DNA of 64,000 nt from UBA6107 sp964459385. Its GTDB lineage: Bacteria > Chloroflexota > Anaerolineae > Anaerolineales > Anaerolineaceae. Under the pieces are notes generated by a model that was given only the letters and a program-made list of their open reading frames with translations, was not told where the DNA came from and made no database searches. Both the position numbers and the translations under genes were made by a program. Of the stretch, positions 8,171-16,951 are shown one piece after another (position 1 is the stretch's first letter; each line of letters opens with the position of its first letter). The stretch spans positions 117,021 through 181,020 of the forward strand of contig CAYWLG010000008.1 of NCBI GenBank assembly GCA_964459385.1, given 5' to 3'.

Positions 8171-9072
8171 TGTTCAAGCATATTCTCCTTCCTTTGGATG
8201 GTTCTCAACTGGCCGAATCGGCTTTGCCGGTGGTAGCCTATCTGGCAGATAAACTCAAGGCACAGGTTACCCTGCTGCATGTGATCGAAAAGAACGCTCC
8301 GGCCTCTGTTCATGGCCAGCGCCATTTGACCAGTGATGAAGAAGCGTGCCAGTATTTGCAGCAAATCGCCGGGAAAGCCTTTCCGCCTGCGGTGGAAGTT
8401 TATCGCCATGTGCACACCGAAGAGGTGAGCAAGGTATCGCAAAGCATCGTGCAGCACTCAGATGAGTTTGACCCTGACCTGATCGTGATGTGCGCGCACG
8501 GAGAGGGCGGCCTGCGCGATTTCATGGTGGGCAGCATTGCCCAGCAGGTGATCGCCAGCGGTACCATCCCGGTACTGCTGCTCAAGCCTGAGAAAACAGA
8601 TACAGAGGCTTTTGACGGGTTTGAGAAGATATTGGTGGCCCTGGATGGCAACCCCGCTCATGAATCTGGCTACAAAATTGCCGGAGAACTGGCCAGCGAA
8701 CTAGGCTCCTCCGTTCACCTTGTGCAGGTAGTGCCAACGCTCTCCACCTTAAATGCCAGGCAGGCCCCTACCGGTACATTGCTGCCGGCCACCACCGCTG
8801 CACTGCTCGAAATCGATGAAGACAATGCCTGCGAATATTTGGAAGAAAAAATCACCGATCTGCAAAAATATAAGATCGAGGTTTCAGCCGAAGTAGAACG
8901 TGGTGATCCGGCCCGACAGGTGGTACAATCGGCCGACACACAAGAGGCGCAACTGATCGTTCTGGGCACTCATGGCAAATCGGGCATGAATGCCTTCTGG
9001 GCAGGCAGCGTTGCGCCCAAGATCGTGGAACAAACCCACCGGCCCATTCTTTTGGTGCCGGTTGAGAGGTAA
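8170..9072 (+). CDS. Tandem universal stress protein (two UspA domains)
   Basis: A 300-residue cytoplasmic protein with two Usp domains. Each starts with an ILxPLDGS- or ILVALDGN-type strand (residues 3-11 and about 155-163). Each ends with an ATP-binding loop: VMCAHGEGGLRDFMVGSIAQQV, and LGTHGKSGMNAFWAGSVA, matching the family's G-x2-G-x9-G-S/T pattern. It probably binds ATP as an internal dimer. It overlaps the Nramp gene by one base and lies two bases before the bactofilin gene, so it belongs to one transcription unit. Its exact role is unknown, but the context suggests a partner or regulator of metal uptake. Confidence 0.92.
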   Translation: MFKHILLPLDGSQLAESALPVVAYLADKLKAQVTLLHVIEKNAPASVHGQRHLTSDEEACQYLQQIAGKAFPPAVEVYRHVHTEEVSKVSQSIVQHSDEFDPDLIVMCAHGEGGLRDFMVGSIAQQVIASGTIPVLLLKPEKTDTEAFDGFEKILVALDGNPAHESGYKIAGELASELGSSVHLVQVVPTLSTLNARQAPTGTLLPATTAALLEIDEDNACEYLEEKITDLQKYKIEVSAEVERGDPARQVVQSADTQEAQLIVLGTHGKSGMNAFWAGSVAPKIVEQTHRPILLVPVER

Positions 9073-9074
9073 GC

Positions 9075-9563
9075 ATGTTTAAAAAGACAACTGTTCCTAC
9101 TCCGCCCGTGAAAGCTCCGGTCGAACGGGTCACTTCCGTACTTGGGCCGGGCATCACTTGGTCGGGCAACCTGGGCGGCAAGGGGGGCATTCGCATTGAA
9201 GGCACTTTTGAAGGCCAGATCGCCATCCGTGGTTTGGTGGTGATCGGCGAGACCGGCCGGGTGACCTGCCCGGTGGTGAAGGCCAATAACGTCATCGTGG
9301 CCGGGTCGCTGAAGGGCAATGTGATGACCGAAAAGCTGGAGATTCGTTCCACCGGTCGTGTTTGGGGCGATGTGGTGACCACTGCTTTCAGCACCGAAGA
9401 GGGCGCCTTTTTGCGCGGCCAGGTGCGCATGGAAGACAAGATGGATTTGAACTTTGAAGAAGCCGCCGAGACCCAGCCCACGGCCGGAGAAACATCCGCG
9501 GCGGGCGGCACAACGGAAGAGACCAAGCCGGTCTCCAAACCAAGATCACGTAAAGTAGCATAA
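9075..9563 (+). CDS. Bactofilin (polymer-forming cytoskeletal protein)
   Basis: A 162-residue protein with the bactofilin core at about 18-125: SVLGPGITWSGNLGGKGGIRIEG followed by regular beta-helix turns with repeated G-x-V patterns. The N-terminal tail and the Ala/Glu/Thr-rich C-terminal tail (about 130-162) look disordered, as is usual. Bactofilins polymerise without nucleotides and act in cell shape, septation or anchoring of surface machines. It is tightly linked to the Usp gene (two-base gap) and followed 21 bases later by a CPBP protease gene. Confidence 0.92.
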   Translation: MFKKTTVPTPPVKAPVERVTSVLGPGITWSGNLGGKGGIRIEGTFEGQIAIRGLVVIGETGRVTCPVVKANNVIVAGSLKGNVMTEKLEIRSTGRVWGDVVTTAFSTEEGAFLRGQVRMEDKMDLNFEEAAETQPTAGETSAAGGTTEETKPVSKPRSRKVA

Positions 9564-9584
9564 TTCAACAACAGGCAGGGCTTT

Positions 9585-10334
9585 GTGGACTGGACATTCT
9601 GGTTAGGAAATCTCAGTGAGTGGTTGGGCGTGCTGGCAGTGGTGATGATCGCCGGCGTCAGTCCCATGCTCAAACGGATTCATGTCATCGAATTTCGCTT
9701 TCCACAGCGTGAAGCGAATTATGCTTTCTTTTTATTTGCTCTCATTTATGTTTTTGCCTTTCAGTTCTTTCTAAACCCGGCCCTCGGCTTCTTTCAACAG
9801 TTCGCTACCCGGTTCGCCGGTGGTGAAGACGCAGTGCGCATGGTGCTGGCAGTGGTGAGCCTGCTGCCATTCATTGTGGCATTGATTGCGCGCGGGCAGC
9901 CGCTCAAAAGCGTCGGCTGGAGCAAAGAGAACCTGCGCGTGGGGTTCAGCGTCGGGTTGATGCTGGCTCTGCTGACCATCTTCCTACGCGGCAAGTTCAT
10001 GACCATCCTCTCGGGCGTTTCGACCCCACAGATCAGCCTGCTGCTGGTTTACCTGCTTTGGGCCTTTGCCGAGGAGACCATTTTTAGAGGCTATATTCAG
10101 CCCCGTTTGCAGGCGCGCATCGGTAAACCCTGGGGGTGGCTGGCTACGGCGGTGCTCTTCACCCTGTGGCAATTACCGGGCCGTTTGTGGGTGATGCCGT
10201 TTGCCTCTTTCTGGGTCGTGCTGGCGATCAGTTTTGTGCAAGGACTGCTGCTGGGCTGGATCATGCAGAAGAGCGGCCATGTGCTGGCACCCATGCTCTA
10301 CCGCGCCGTCTCGGCCTGGATGCTCGCGTTCTAA
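9585..10334 (+). CDS. CPBP-family intramembrane protease (Abi-like)
   Basis: A 249-residue protein with about eight hydrophobic segments. The CPBP glutamate motif EETIFRGY is near residue 163, and the following region has the conserved pattern ending in QGLLLGWIMQKSG, though the usual conserved His residues of later motifs are partly replaced. The start codon is GTG at 9585, with AGGCAG as a weak ribosome binding site; no better ATG exists. Such proteases cut membrane-embedded substrates (Rce1-like) and may process peptides or lipidated proteins. The substrate here is unknown. Confidence 0.8.
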   Translation: MDWTFWLGNLSEWLGVLAVVMIAGVSPMLKRIHVIEFRFPQREANYAFFLFALIYVFAFQFFLNPALGFFQQFATRFAGGEDAVRMVLAVVSLLPFIVALIARGQPLKSVGWSKENLRVGFSVGLMLALLTIFLRGKFMTILSGVSTPQISLLLVYLLWAFAEETIFRGYIQPRLQARIGKPWGWLATAVLFTLWQLPGRLWVMPFASFWVVLAISFVQGLLLGWIMQKSGHVLAPMLYRAVSAWMLAF

Positions 10335-10385
10335 TCCCTCTAAACGAAGTATTGCTGTATTAATTTAATCATTTGGAGTTTTGAT

Positions 10386-12101
10386 ATGCGTTTCTCTCGA
10401 ATGTTCAGTCAAACCCTGCGCGAAAACCCGGTAGAGAGCGAGGTGGCCAGCCATCAACTGCTGGTGCGCGCCGGTTTTATCAAGCAGTTGGGTGCGGGCA
10501 TCTTCACTTATTTGCCACTGGCTCAGCGCACGTTGAAACGCATCATGCAGATCATGCGGGAAGAAATTGACGGCATTGGCGGCCAGGAGATCAGCATGCC
10601 GGTGGTGCAGCCCGCTGACATCTGGAAGGAAACCGGCCGCTACTATCAGATTGGCAGCGAAATGGGGCGCTTCAAAGACAAATCGGATCACGACATGGTG
10701 CTGGCCATGACCCACGAAGAAGTGGTAGCCGACCTGGTGCGCGGCATCGTGCGCTCTTATCGCCAAATGCCCGCTCTGGTCTATCATTTACAGACCAAGT
10801 GGCGTGATGACCCCCGCCCGCGTGCCGGCCTGATTCGGGTGCGCGAGTTTACCATGCTCGACAGCTACAGCCTGGATGCTGACTACGAAGGCCTGGACAG
10901 GCAGTATCAAGCGCACTATGAGGCCTATTTTCGCATCTTCAATCGCTGTGGGTTGGATGTGGTGGCGGTGCAGGCCGATACCGGCATGATGGGCGGCAAA
11001 ATGGCCCATGAATACATGTATCTGACACCGATCGGTGAAGACAGCCTGCTTTTCTGTGATAATTGCGGCTACTCGGCCAACCGCCAGGTAGCCTTGATGA
11101 AAAAGCCTGTTCCGGCTGCCGAAGCGCAGTTGCCGATGCAAAAAGTACCTACTCCACATGCCTCCTCCATTGAAGAGCTGGCTGCTTTCCTTGAGATTCC
11201 GGCCAGCAAGACGGCCAAAGCCGTCTTTTACATGGCAAAAATAGCAGGCGAAAACGCTGAAAAATTTGTGTTTGCCGTGGTGCGCGGCGATATGGAAGTG
11301 AATGAAACCAAACTAACCAACCTGCTCAAGGCCAAAGAACTGCGCCCGGCCACAGAAGAAGAGATCCGCGCCATTGGGGCTGAACCGGGGTACGCCTCAC
11401 CGGTGGGGTTAAAAGACGTTTTCGTGCTGACGGATGAGCTGATCCCGCAATCGCCGAATCTGGTGGCCGGGGCCAACGAAGCCGGATACCACCTGTTGAA
11501 CGTCAATTACGGACGCGATTATGAAGCCACCCAGGTGGCCGATATCACTGCCGCGGCCGAGGGGTCTCTCTGCCCCAATTGCGGGCAGCCAATGCGCTTG
11601 AGCCGTGGGGTAGAAGTGGGCAATATTTTCAAACTGGGCACACGTTACAGCGACGCGCTGGGCTGCACCTATCTGGATGAGAACGGCCAAACCAAGTCGG
11701 TCATCATGGGCTCTTATGGCATCGGCGTGGGGCGGTTGATGGCCTGTGTGGCCGAAGAACACCACGACGAGCGTGGTCTGATTTGGCCGGCGTCCATTGC
11801 GCCTTACCCGCTGCACCTGGTGGTGCTGCCCGGCAAAACAGAAGATACTTACGCGCTGGCTGGGAAGCTGGAAAGCGAGCTGATCGCTGCCGGGCTGGAA
11901 CCGCTCTTTGACGACCGTGAAGAATCGGCCGGGGTCAAATTTAACGATGCCGATCTGATCGGCCTGCCGCTGCGTCTCACCGTCAGCGAGCGTGCGCTCA
12001 AACAGGGCGGGGTCGAGTTCAAGCGACGCAGCGGTGGAGAGGCCTGGTACGTTCCTCTGAGCGAGGTGGTTAACGAAGTGAAGCGCCTGCAGAACGAGTA
12101 A
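10386..12101 (+). CDS. proS: Prolyl-tRNA synthetase, bacterial type with editing domain
   Basis: A 571-residue class II synthetase that charges tRNA-Pro. Bacterial ProS begins as seen here (MRFSRMFSQTLRENP), with motif 1 around GAGIFTYLPLAQRTLKRI, motif 2 at WRDDPRPRAGLIRVREFTMLDSYS (about 139-162), and motif 3 near MGSYGIGVGRLMACVAEEHHDE (about 440). An inserted domain at about 225-385, between motifs 2 and 3, matches the INS/YbaK-like editing domain that hydrolyses Ala-tRNA-Pro. The anticodon-binding domain is C-terminal. A ribosome binding site (TTGGAG) lies 8 bases before the ATG. Confidence 0.97.
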   Translation: MRFSRMFSQTLRENPVESEVASHQLLVRAGFIKQLGAGIFTYLPLAQRTLKRIMQIMREEIDGIGGQEISMPVVQPADIWKETGRYYQIGSEMGRFKDKSDHDMVLAMTHEEVVADLVRGIVRSYRQMPALVYHLQTKWRDDPRPRAGLIRVREFTMLDSYSLDADYEGLDRQYQAHYEAYFRIFNRCGLDVVAVQADTGMMGGKMAHEYMYLTPIGEDSLLFCDNCGYSANRQVALMKKPVPAAEAQLPMQKVPTPHASSIEELAAFLEIPASKTAKAVFYMAKIAGENAEKFVFAVVRGDMEVNETKLTNLLKAKELRPATEEEIRAIGAEPGYASPVGLKDVFVLTDELIPQSPNLVAGANEAGYHLLNVNYGRDYEATQVADITAAAEGSLCPNCGQPMRLSRGVEVGNIFKLGTRYSDALGCTYLDENGQTKSVIMGSYGIGVGRLMACVAEEHHDERGLIWPASIAPYPLHLVVLPGKTEDTYALAGKLESELIAAGLEPLFDDREESAGVKFNDADLIGLPLRLTVSERALKQGGVEFKRRSGGEAWYVPLSEVVNEVKRLQNE

Positions 12102-12108
12102 ATGAAGG

Positions 12109-12114
12109 TAAAAT
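12109..12114 (+). promoter_or_regulatory. -10-like box seven bases before the DegT aminotransferase start
   Basis: TAAAAT at 12109-12114, seven T-rich bases, then ATG at 12122. There is no ribosome binding site. The position fits a leaderless message. The box overlaps the end of proS by no bases, and no clear -35 was found. Confidence 0.4.
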
Positions 12115-12121
12115 TCTTTTT

Positions 12122-13321
12122 ATGACCGATCATAAACTTCCGCTTGTTCCTATGTCGTATCCCGATATCACCGATGCCGAACGGCAGGCCGTGATGAATG
12201 TGTTGAACACCCCCAATCTGGCGATGGGGCCACAGATCGATGCTTTTGAAGCGGCGATTGCCCGCTACGCCGGTGCCAAAGAGGCCATCGCGGTCAGTTC
12301 AGGCACGGCCGGGCTGCATCTGTGCGTGCGTGCTGCCGGAATCGGCATGAACGATCTGGTAGTGACCACGCCCTTCTCGTTCATTGCTTCGACCAACGTG
12401 CTGCTATTTGAAAAAGCCATCCCGGTCTTTGTGGATGTCGATCCGCTCACCGGTAACATTGACGTGCTCAAAGTGGCGGCTGCCGTGCGCGAACTCAAAG
12501 CCGGTGGCCCCGCGGCCAAACACTGGCTGCCCCGCAAGGGAGCAGAACACGCCGGCCCGCTTAAAGGGATTCTGGCCGTGGATGTTTTTGGTCAACCTGC
12601 CGATTATGACATGCTAAATAAAATCGCTGCTGAAGCTGAAATCCCTCTCATCGAGGATAGCTGCGAAGCACTCGGTGCGGAGTATAAAGGGCGCAAAGCG
12701 GGCATGCTGGCCGATTTTGGCGTTTTTGCCTTCTACCCCAACAAACAGATCACCACCGGTGAGGGCGGCATCATCGTCACGAATAATGAAAAAGACGCCC
12801 ATTATATGCGTGCCTTACGCAGTCAGGGCCGCGCCCCGGGCGACACCTGGTTGCAGCACACCTATATGGGTTACAACTACCGCATGGACGAGTTGAGCGC
12901 GGCACTGGGGGTGACGCAAATGAGACGTATTGAAGAACTGCTCAAGAAGCGTCAGCAGGTGGCCGACTGGTATGAAGAACGGCTCAGTGAGATCCACGGG
13001 GTAGAGGCGCCTCATCTGGTCGAAGACACCACGCGTGTGAGCTGGTTCGTGTATGTGATCCGCTTTGATGCTTCACTGGATCGCGATGCGCTCGCCAAAG
13101 AACTGAGCGAGCGAGGCATTCCGGTGCGGCCGTATTTCATCCCCATTCATTTGCAGCCCTACATGGTCGAGCAGTTTGGCTACCGCGAAGGAGACTTCCC
13201 GGTGACCGAAGACTTGGGCAAGCGCGGGCTGGCACTGCCCTTCTCAGGAATGATGAGCGAAGAACAGGTGGAAACCGTTTGCAATGTGCTGCGTGATTGT
13301 ATCGATCGGGCCGGCAAATAG
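12122..13321 (+). CDS. DegT/DnrJ/EryC1/StrS-family sugar aminotransferase
   Basis: A 399-residue PLP-dependent aminotransferase of the family that aminates nucleotide-linked keto-sugars. It opens with the family-typical PLVPMSYPDITDAERQAV and has AVSSGTAGLHLCVRA (phosphate-binding turn). The PLP lysine lies in FYPNKQITTGEGG (about residue 206), and IEDSCEALGAEYKGRKAG holds the Asp that contacts the ring nitrogen. It could make a 3- or 4-amino sugar for glycans such as those handled by the PglD-like fusion at 5748; this link is inference. It ends six bases before the next gene. Confidence 0.92.
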   Translation: MTDHKLPLVPMSYPDITDAERQAVMNVLNTPNLAMGPQIDAFEAAIARYAGAKEAIAVSSGTAGLHLCVRAAGIGMNDLVVTTPFSFIASTNVLLFEKAIPVFVDVDPLTGNIDVLKVAAAVRELKAGGPAAKHWLPRKGAEHAGPLKGILAVDVFGQPADYDMLNKIAAEAEIPLIEDSCEALGAEYKGRKAGMLADFGVFAFYPNKQITTGEGGIIVTNNEKDAHYMRALRSQGRAPGDTWLQHTYMGYNYRMDELSAALGVTQMRRIEELLKKRQQVADWYEERLSEIHGVEAPHLVEDTTRVSWFVYVIRFDASLDRDALAKELSERGIPVRPYFIPIHLQPYMVEQFGYREGDFPVTEDLGKRGLALPFSGMMSEEQVETVCNVLRDCIDRAGK

Positions 13322-13327
13322 GTTCTG

Positions 13328-14230
13328 ATGAGTGAGTCCCTTGTCTTTTACCCTGCAAAAAAGAACGGCCTGGCGCTGCATTATGCACTGGCCACTCTTT
13401 TTGCGGTGGGAAGCGCCGGGCTGATCTATTTAGCCTTCAAAGGTGCGGGCAGCGGATTTTTGGTGCTTTATTTGTTCGGCGCACTGATTCTGGTGGCTTT
13501 GCTGGGTTTGATGGCCTATCGAATTTATGCGCTGCGCAGTGCCAGCTACACGCTGGAACGGAACGGTCTGCGTCTGCGCTGGGGACTGCGCCGCGAAGAT
13601 GTTCCGCTGACCGAGTTGGAGTGGATTCACCCCGCTGCGGATCTGGTGACGCCGATTGGCAGACCGGCGCTGGGCATGCCCGGTGCCTATTTGGGAACGG
13701 TGGAACACACCGATCTGGGCAAGGTGGAATATCTGGCCTCCAACCTCGGCTCGTTGGTGGTGATCGAGTCTTTTAACAACGTGTTTGCGCTTTCGCCCGA
13801 AGACCCAGAAGAGTTTATCAAAGCCTTTAATCGTGTGCTTGAAATGGGCAGTCTGACCCCCATCGAGGCGTATTCTTCTGAGCCGGCTGAATTTATCCAG
13901 AGCGTGCTGCAAGACCGTTATGCGCGTCTGAGCCTGATCGTCAGCCTGGCGTTGACATTGATCATGGTGGTCAGCGCCACACTGCTCATCCCATTGCGCC
14001 CCACGCTCTCGTTGGGCATTAGCGCCAGCGGCAGCCCGCTTGAACCGGTGCCATCGGTACAGCTTTTGATCCTGCCACTGCTGGGCAGCCTGGCATTTAT
14101 TCTGAATCTGGTCGTTGGCTTGTATTTCTACCGCCACGAGCCGCAGCGCCCGGTGGCCTACGTGTTGTGGACGACCGCCATGCTTACACCGCTTTTACTG
14201 ACGGCGGCGATCTTGAATATTGTTTTCTAG
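13328..14230 (+). CDS. Membrane protein with bacterial PH-like domain
   Basis: A 300-residue protein. Two transmembrane helices (about 15-35 and 41-62) precede a beta-rich region (about 68-175: YTLERNGLRLRWGLRREDVPLTELEWI) that matches the pattern of bacterial pleckstrin-homology domains. Two or three more helices follow at about 193-220, 238-262 and 274-298. No enzymatic motif is visible. The next gene, a DUF92 membrane protein, starts directly after its stop, so the two are likely coupled. Function unknown. Confidence 0.75.
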   Translation: MSESLVFYPAKKNGLALHYALATLFAVGSAGLIYLAFKGAGSGFLVLYLFGALILVALLGLMAYRIYALRSASYTLERNGLRLRWGLRREDVPLTELEWIHPAADLVTPIGRPALGMPGAYLGTVEHTDLGKVEYLASNLGSLVVIESFNNVFALSPEDPEEFIKAFNRVLEMGSLTPIEAYSSEPAEFIQSVLQDRYARLSLIVSLALTLIMVVSATLLIPLRPTLSLGISASGSPLEPVPSVQLLILPLLGSLAFILNLVVGLYFYRHEPQRPVAYVLWTTAMLTPLLLTAAILNIVF

Positions 14231-15076
14231 GTGCGTATGCCCTTTTTGCCTGCTGGAAACCTGCAACTGATACTGGGTGTCATTTTGGCGCTGGTCGCCG
14301 CGCTGCTCGCCTGGGGATTGCGCTGGCTGAGTTGGGGCGGCGCCATTGCAGCTTTTGTGCTGGGAGCAGTGGTTTTTGGCCTGGGTGGGCTTTCCTGGGC
14401 CGCAGTTCTGTTAACCTTTTTCGTCACTTCCTCCGCTTTATCCAAATTATTTAAAAAACGAAAAGCCAACTCTGAAAAATTTTATTCCAAGGGTTCTCGC
14501 CGCGACGCCGGTCAGGTAATTGCCAACGGCGGCGTAGCGGGGGCATTTGCAGTGGCACACGTGTTCTTCCCGTATTCGTGGCTGCCCTGGATGGGTTTTG
14601 TGGCCGCGTTTGCGGCAGCCAACGCCGACACCTGGGCGACCGAATTGGGTGTGTTGAGCCGAAAGGCACCGCGTCTGATCACCAACGGCAAACGAGTGGA
14701 ACGGGGCACTTCCGGTGGGATCACCCTGGCCGGGACGATTGCTTCCTTCACCGGATCGCTTTTGGTGGTTTTGGTGGGCGGTCTGCTTTGGCCGGGCGAT
14801 CTGCCGCCTGTGCAGTGGCCGCAGCTGCTGGTGTTAAGCCTGGCGGGGCTGGCGGGCAGCCTGGCAGATTCCTGGCTGGGGGCGACCTTTCAGGCGATCT
14901 ATTACTGCCCTACCTGTCAGAAAGAGACCGAAAAGCACCCGCTGCATCACTGCGGAACGCCAACGACGCCCTTGCGTGGTTGGGCCTGGCTGGATAACGA
15001 TTGGGTGAACATTTTCTGCACGGGTGCGGGGGCGATGGTGGCAATTCTGCTGTTGAAATTGATACAGGTTTTCTAA
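14231..15076 (+). CDS. DUF92-family membrane protein
   Basis: A 281-residue protein with six or seven hydrophobic segments, matching the DUF92/TIGR00297 family. Typical marks are SKLFKKRKANSEKF, GSRRDAGQVIANGGVAG, ANADTWATELGVLSR and LAGSLADSWLGATFQA. The family includes plant VTE6 phytyl-phosphate kinase and the related dolichol-kinase-like fold, so a polyprenol- or phytol-phosphate kinase role is possible but unproven. Four Cys/His positions in a loop near 223-243 (CPTC and HHC) may bind metal. The start is GTG 14231 or ATG 14237. Confidence 0.85.
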   Translation: MRMPFLPAGNLQLILGVILALVAALLAWGLRWLSWGGAIAAFVLGAVVFGLGGLSWAAVLLTFFVTSSALSKLFKKRKANSEKFYSKGSRRDAGQVIANGGVAGAFAVAHVFFPYSWLPWMGFVAAFAAANADTWATELGVLSRKAPRLITNGKRVERGTSGGITLAGTIASFTGSLLVVLVGGLLWPGDLPPVQWPQLLVLSLAGLAGSLADSWLGATFQAIYYCPTCQKETEKHPLHHCGTPTTPLRGWAWLDNDWVNIFCTGAGAMVAILLLKLIQVF

Positions 15077-15130
15077 AAATTCTTATCGACCTTACAGTTA
15101 TGCAATGCTGAATTTTAGCAGTTGAAAAAT

Positions 15131-15139
15131 TGCTATAAT
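15131..15139 (+). promoter_or_regulatory. Extended -10 promoter of the TadE operon
   Basis: TGCTATAAT (TGn plus TATAAT at 15134-15139) is an extended -10 element. Transcription would start near 15146, giving a leader of about 37 bases before ATG 15183. The in-frame GTG at 15144 would coincide with the transcript start, so it is not the likely start codon. Confidence 0.6.
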
Positions 15140-15182
15140 CTATGTGATATTTGGGCGAAAAATACTTTTTGCTGATGGTTCT

Positions 15183-16466
15183 ATGAAGAGTGGATTCCGG
15201 AAAGTTCTCGCAAGACTCCATAGAGGCCAGGGCCTGATCGAATTTGCACTGGCCTTGCCCTTATTTTTAACATTAATTTTTGGCATCATGGAAATGGGAC
15301 GTTTGATTTATTTTTATTCAAACGTTTACTCGGCCAGCCGAAGTGCAGCCAGATGGGGTTCTGCTGCCGGTATTTCATCTGGAGGAACCAATTATTATCT
15401 GGATTGTACCGGGATACGCGATGCGGCAATTAGTGCTGGAGTAGCTATTGGAGTTACCCCGGATAACGTCGATATTGAATACGATACTGGGCCGGATAGC
15501 AATGGTGAAGCAACACCTTTTGCGCATTGTAACGGCGCTAGTCCGGTAAACAATTCAGATGGTTCGGTGCTGTCATCATTGGCATTAGGAGATCGGGTTG
15601 TTGTCACTGTAAGAAATACTTTTCATTTTGTTGTGCCAATTACCGGTCAAGAGGGTATTACGCTTACCTCGAAAACTGCCCGCACCATCATCACTGAATT
15701 GGACATCATGAGCACGCCGCCGTGGACGAATACCCCCAAGCCGACTTTTACACGCACACCGACTTTAACATTGACGCCAACAGATACACTGACGCCGACG
15801 CCATTAATTTCTAACACACCGACAATTACGTTAACCCCCACATTGACTCCGACCGAAACTTTGACGCCAACGATTACGCTTACGCCGACCATTACCTTAA
15901 CCCCAACCATTACGCTTACGCCAACGATCACGTTGACGCCGACCATCACCCTGACCCCCACCCAGACATCAACCCGTACGTCGACACCTACGCCGACTAA
16001 CACAGCGCTATATACTGACACTCCTACAGCCACGCGAACGCCACGGCCCACTGCAACACCTACGCCGACCCGAACTTCATCCCCGACTGCGACGATGCCT
16101 TCTTCGTGCTCCGGAACGCTTTCTCTGGGTACTCCGTATCTTGGATGGAATGGAGGGATTCCCAACAGTTGGATCATCGGCATTCAAAACACTACCAACA
16201 CAAAGGTGAACTTCCAGGGCTTTGATGTCATTTGGTCTGGAACGGAACAATTAACCACAGCTAACCTGGCGGGCACAACGATCAAATCGTTTTCGCCGGC
16301 TGTGGGTTCACCGGCTTTGGTAACGCTGACCAGTACGGTCCGATTTGGTAACTGGGACTACAAAGCTTTTGAGTTGGTCTACAATAGTACGGTCAGCCTT
16401 TCAGATATCACCTATGTGAAGTTCTATTTTGACAATGGCTGCTATATTGTGTACGGTGCTCAATGA
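15183..16466 (+). CDS. TadE-like pseudopilin with Thr-Pro repeat linker and C-terminal beta domain
   Basis: A 427-residue protein (ATG 15183 chosen over GTG 15144). The N-terminus has the TadE/prepilin pattern: RGQGLIEFALALPLFLTLIFG, a G-then-E cleavage-like site followed by a hydrophobic helix. A globular part (about 50-170) is followed by a long Thr/Pro linker (about 175-307) built of TPT and TITLTP units. The last 120 residues (CSGTLSLGTPYLGWNG onward) look like an extracellular beta-sandwich domain with two cysteines. It should be exported and anchored, displaying the tail domain outside. It overlaps the next TadE gene by four bases. Confidence 0.85.
   Translation: MKSGFRKVLARLHRGQGLIEFALALPLFLTLIFGIMEMGRLIYFYSNVYSASRSAARWGSAAGISSGGTNYYLDCTGIRDAAISAGVAIGVTPDNVDIEYDTGPDSNGEATPFAHCNGASPVNNSDGSVLSSLALGDRVVVTVRNTFHFVVPITGQEGITLTSKTARTIITELDIMSTPPWTNTPKPTFTRTPTLTLTPTDTLTPTPLISNTPTITLTPTLTPTETLTPTITLTPTITLTPTITLTPTITLTPTITLTPTQTSTRTSTPTPTNTALYTDTPTATRTPRPTATPTPTRTSSPTATMPSSCSGTLSLGTPYLGWNGGIPNSWIIGIQNTTNTKVNFQGFDVIWSGTEQLTTANLAGTTIKSFSPAVGSPALVTLTSTVRFGNWDYKAFELVYNSTVSLSDITYVKFYFDNGCYIVYGAQ
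15858..15965 (+). repeat. Six 18-base repeats coding Thr-Leu-Thr-Pro-Thr-Ile
   Basis: Six head-to-tail 18-base units, in frame with the TadE-like gene, each encoding TLTPTI (the last ends in Gln). Units differ mostly at third codon positions (for example ACG CTT ACG CCG against ACC TTA ACC CCA), so the protein repeat is older than a fresh DNA expansion. Looser TPT repeats continue on both sides from about 15730 to 16090. Confidence 0.9.
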
Positions 16467-16936
16467 AAAATCTACGCCAATTCATAAAAAAGGATATGCA
16501 AAAAGGGCAAAGCCTGGTGGAATTGGCCATGAGCATGACCTTGCTTTTTATCTTACTGGCAGGGATCGTGGATTTTGGCCGGGCCATTATGGCTTATTTT
16601 GTTCTACAAGATGCTGCAGAAGAGGGGATCGTTTTTGGAACGAGCTATCCGACTGACTGCAATCAAATTCTTGATCGCATACACAACAACATCGACAATC
16701 AGATCAACAATAACACCACAGTGATCAATGTGTCTATTGAAGATGATGCCGGTGTATTTCAATCGTGTTATTCTATTCCGTTCGCGCAGGTATATGCGGG
16801 CAAATTGATGCGCATCGTGATCACCAATGATTTTCCGCTCACGATGCCATTTTTAGGCACCGTCATTGGCAGCCAGACAATTCCATTAACTATTACGACG
16901 AATGGGGTGATCTTAAGGCCCCCGCCGCCGGATTAA
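16463..16936 (+). CDS. TadE-family pseudopilin
   Basis: A 157-residue protein with the classic TadE N-terminus: QKGQSLVELAMSMTLLFILLAGIVDFGRA at residues 14-42, where the Gly/Gln-Ser-Leu-Val-Glu pattern is the prepilin-peptidase-type site and the rest is the transmembrane helix. The remainder is periplasmic or extracellular. It sits between another TadE-like gene and a TadG-like gene, so the three likely form minor subunits of a tight-adherence pilus. No pilus ATPase, secretin or prepilin peptidase gene lies in this window. Confidence 0.9.
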   Translation: MKNLRQFIKKDMQKGQSLVELAMSMTLLFILLAGIVDFGRAIMAYFVLQDAAEEGIVFGTSYPTDCNQILDRIHNNIDNQINNNTTVINVSIEDDAGVFQSCYSIPFAQVYAGKLMRIVITNDFPLTMPFLGTVIGSQTIPLTITTNGVILRPPPPD

Positions 16937-16951
16937 GTTTGAGAGGCAATT

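Noticed and set aside
15647..16183. Minus-strand frame rich in Gly-Val repeats
   Set aside because: It is the antisense of the Thr-Pro linker repeat; the composition follows from the repeat, not from a gene.
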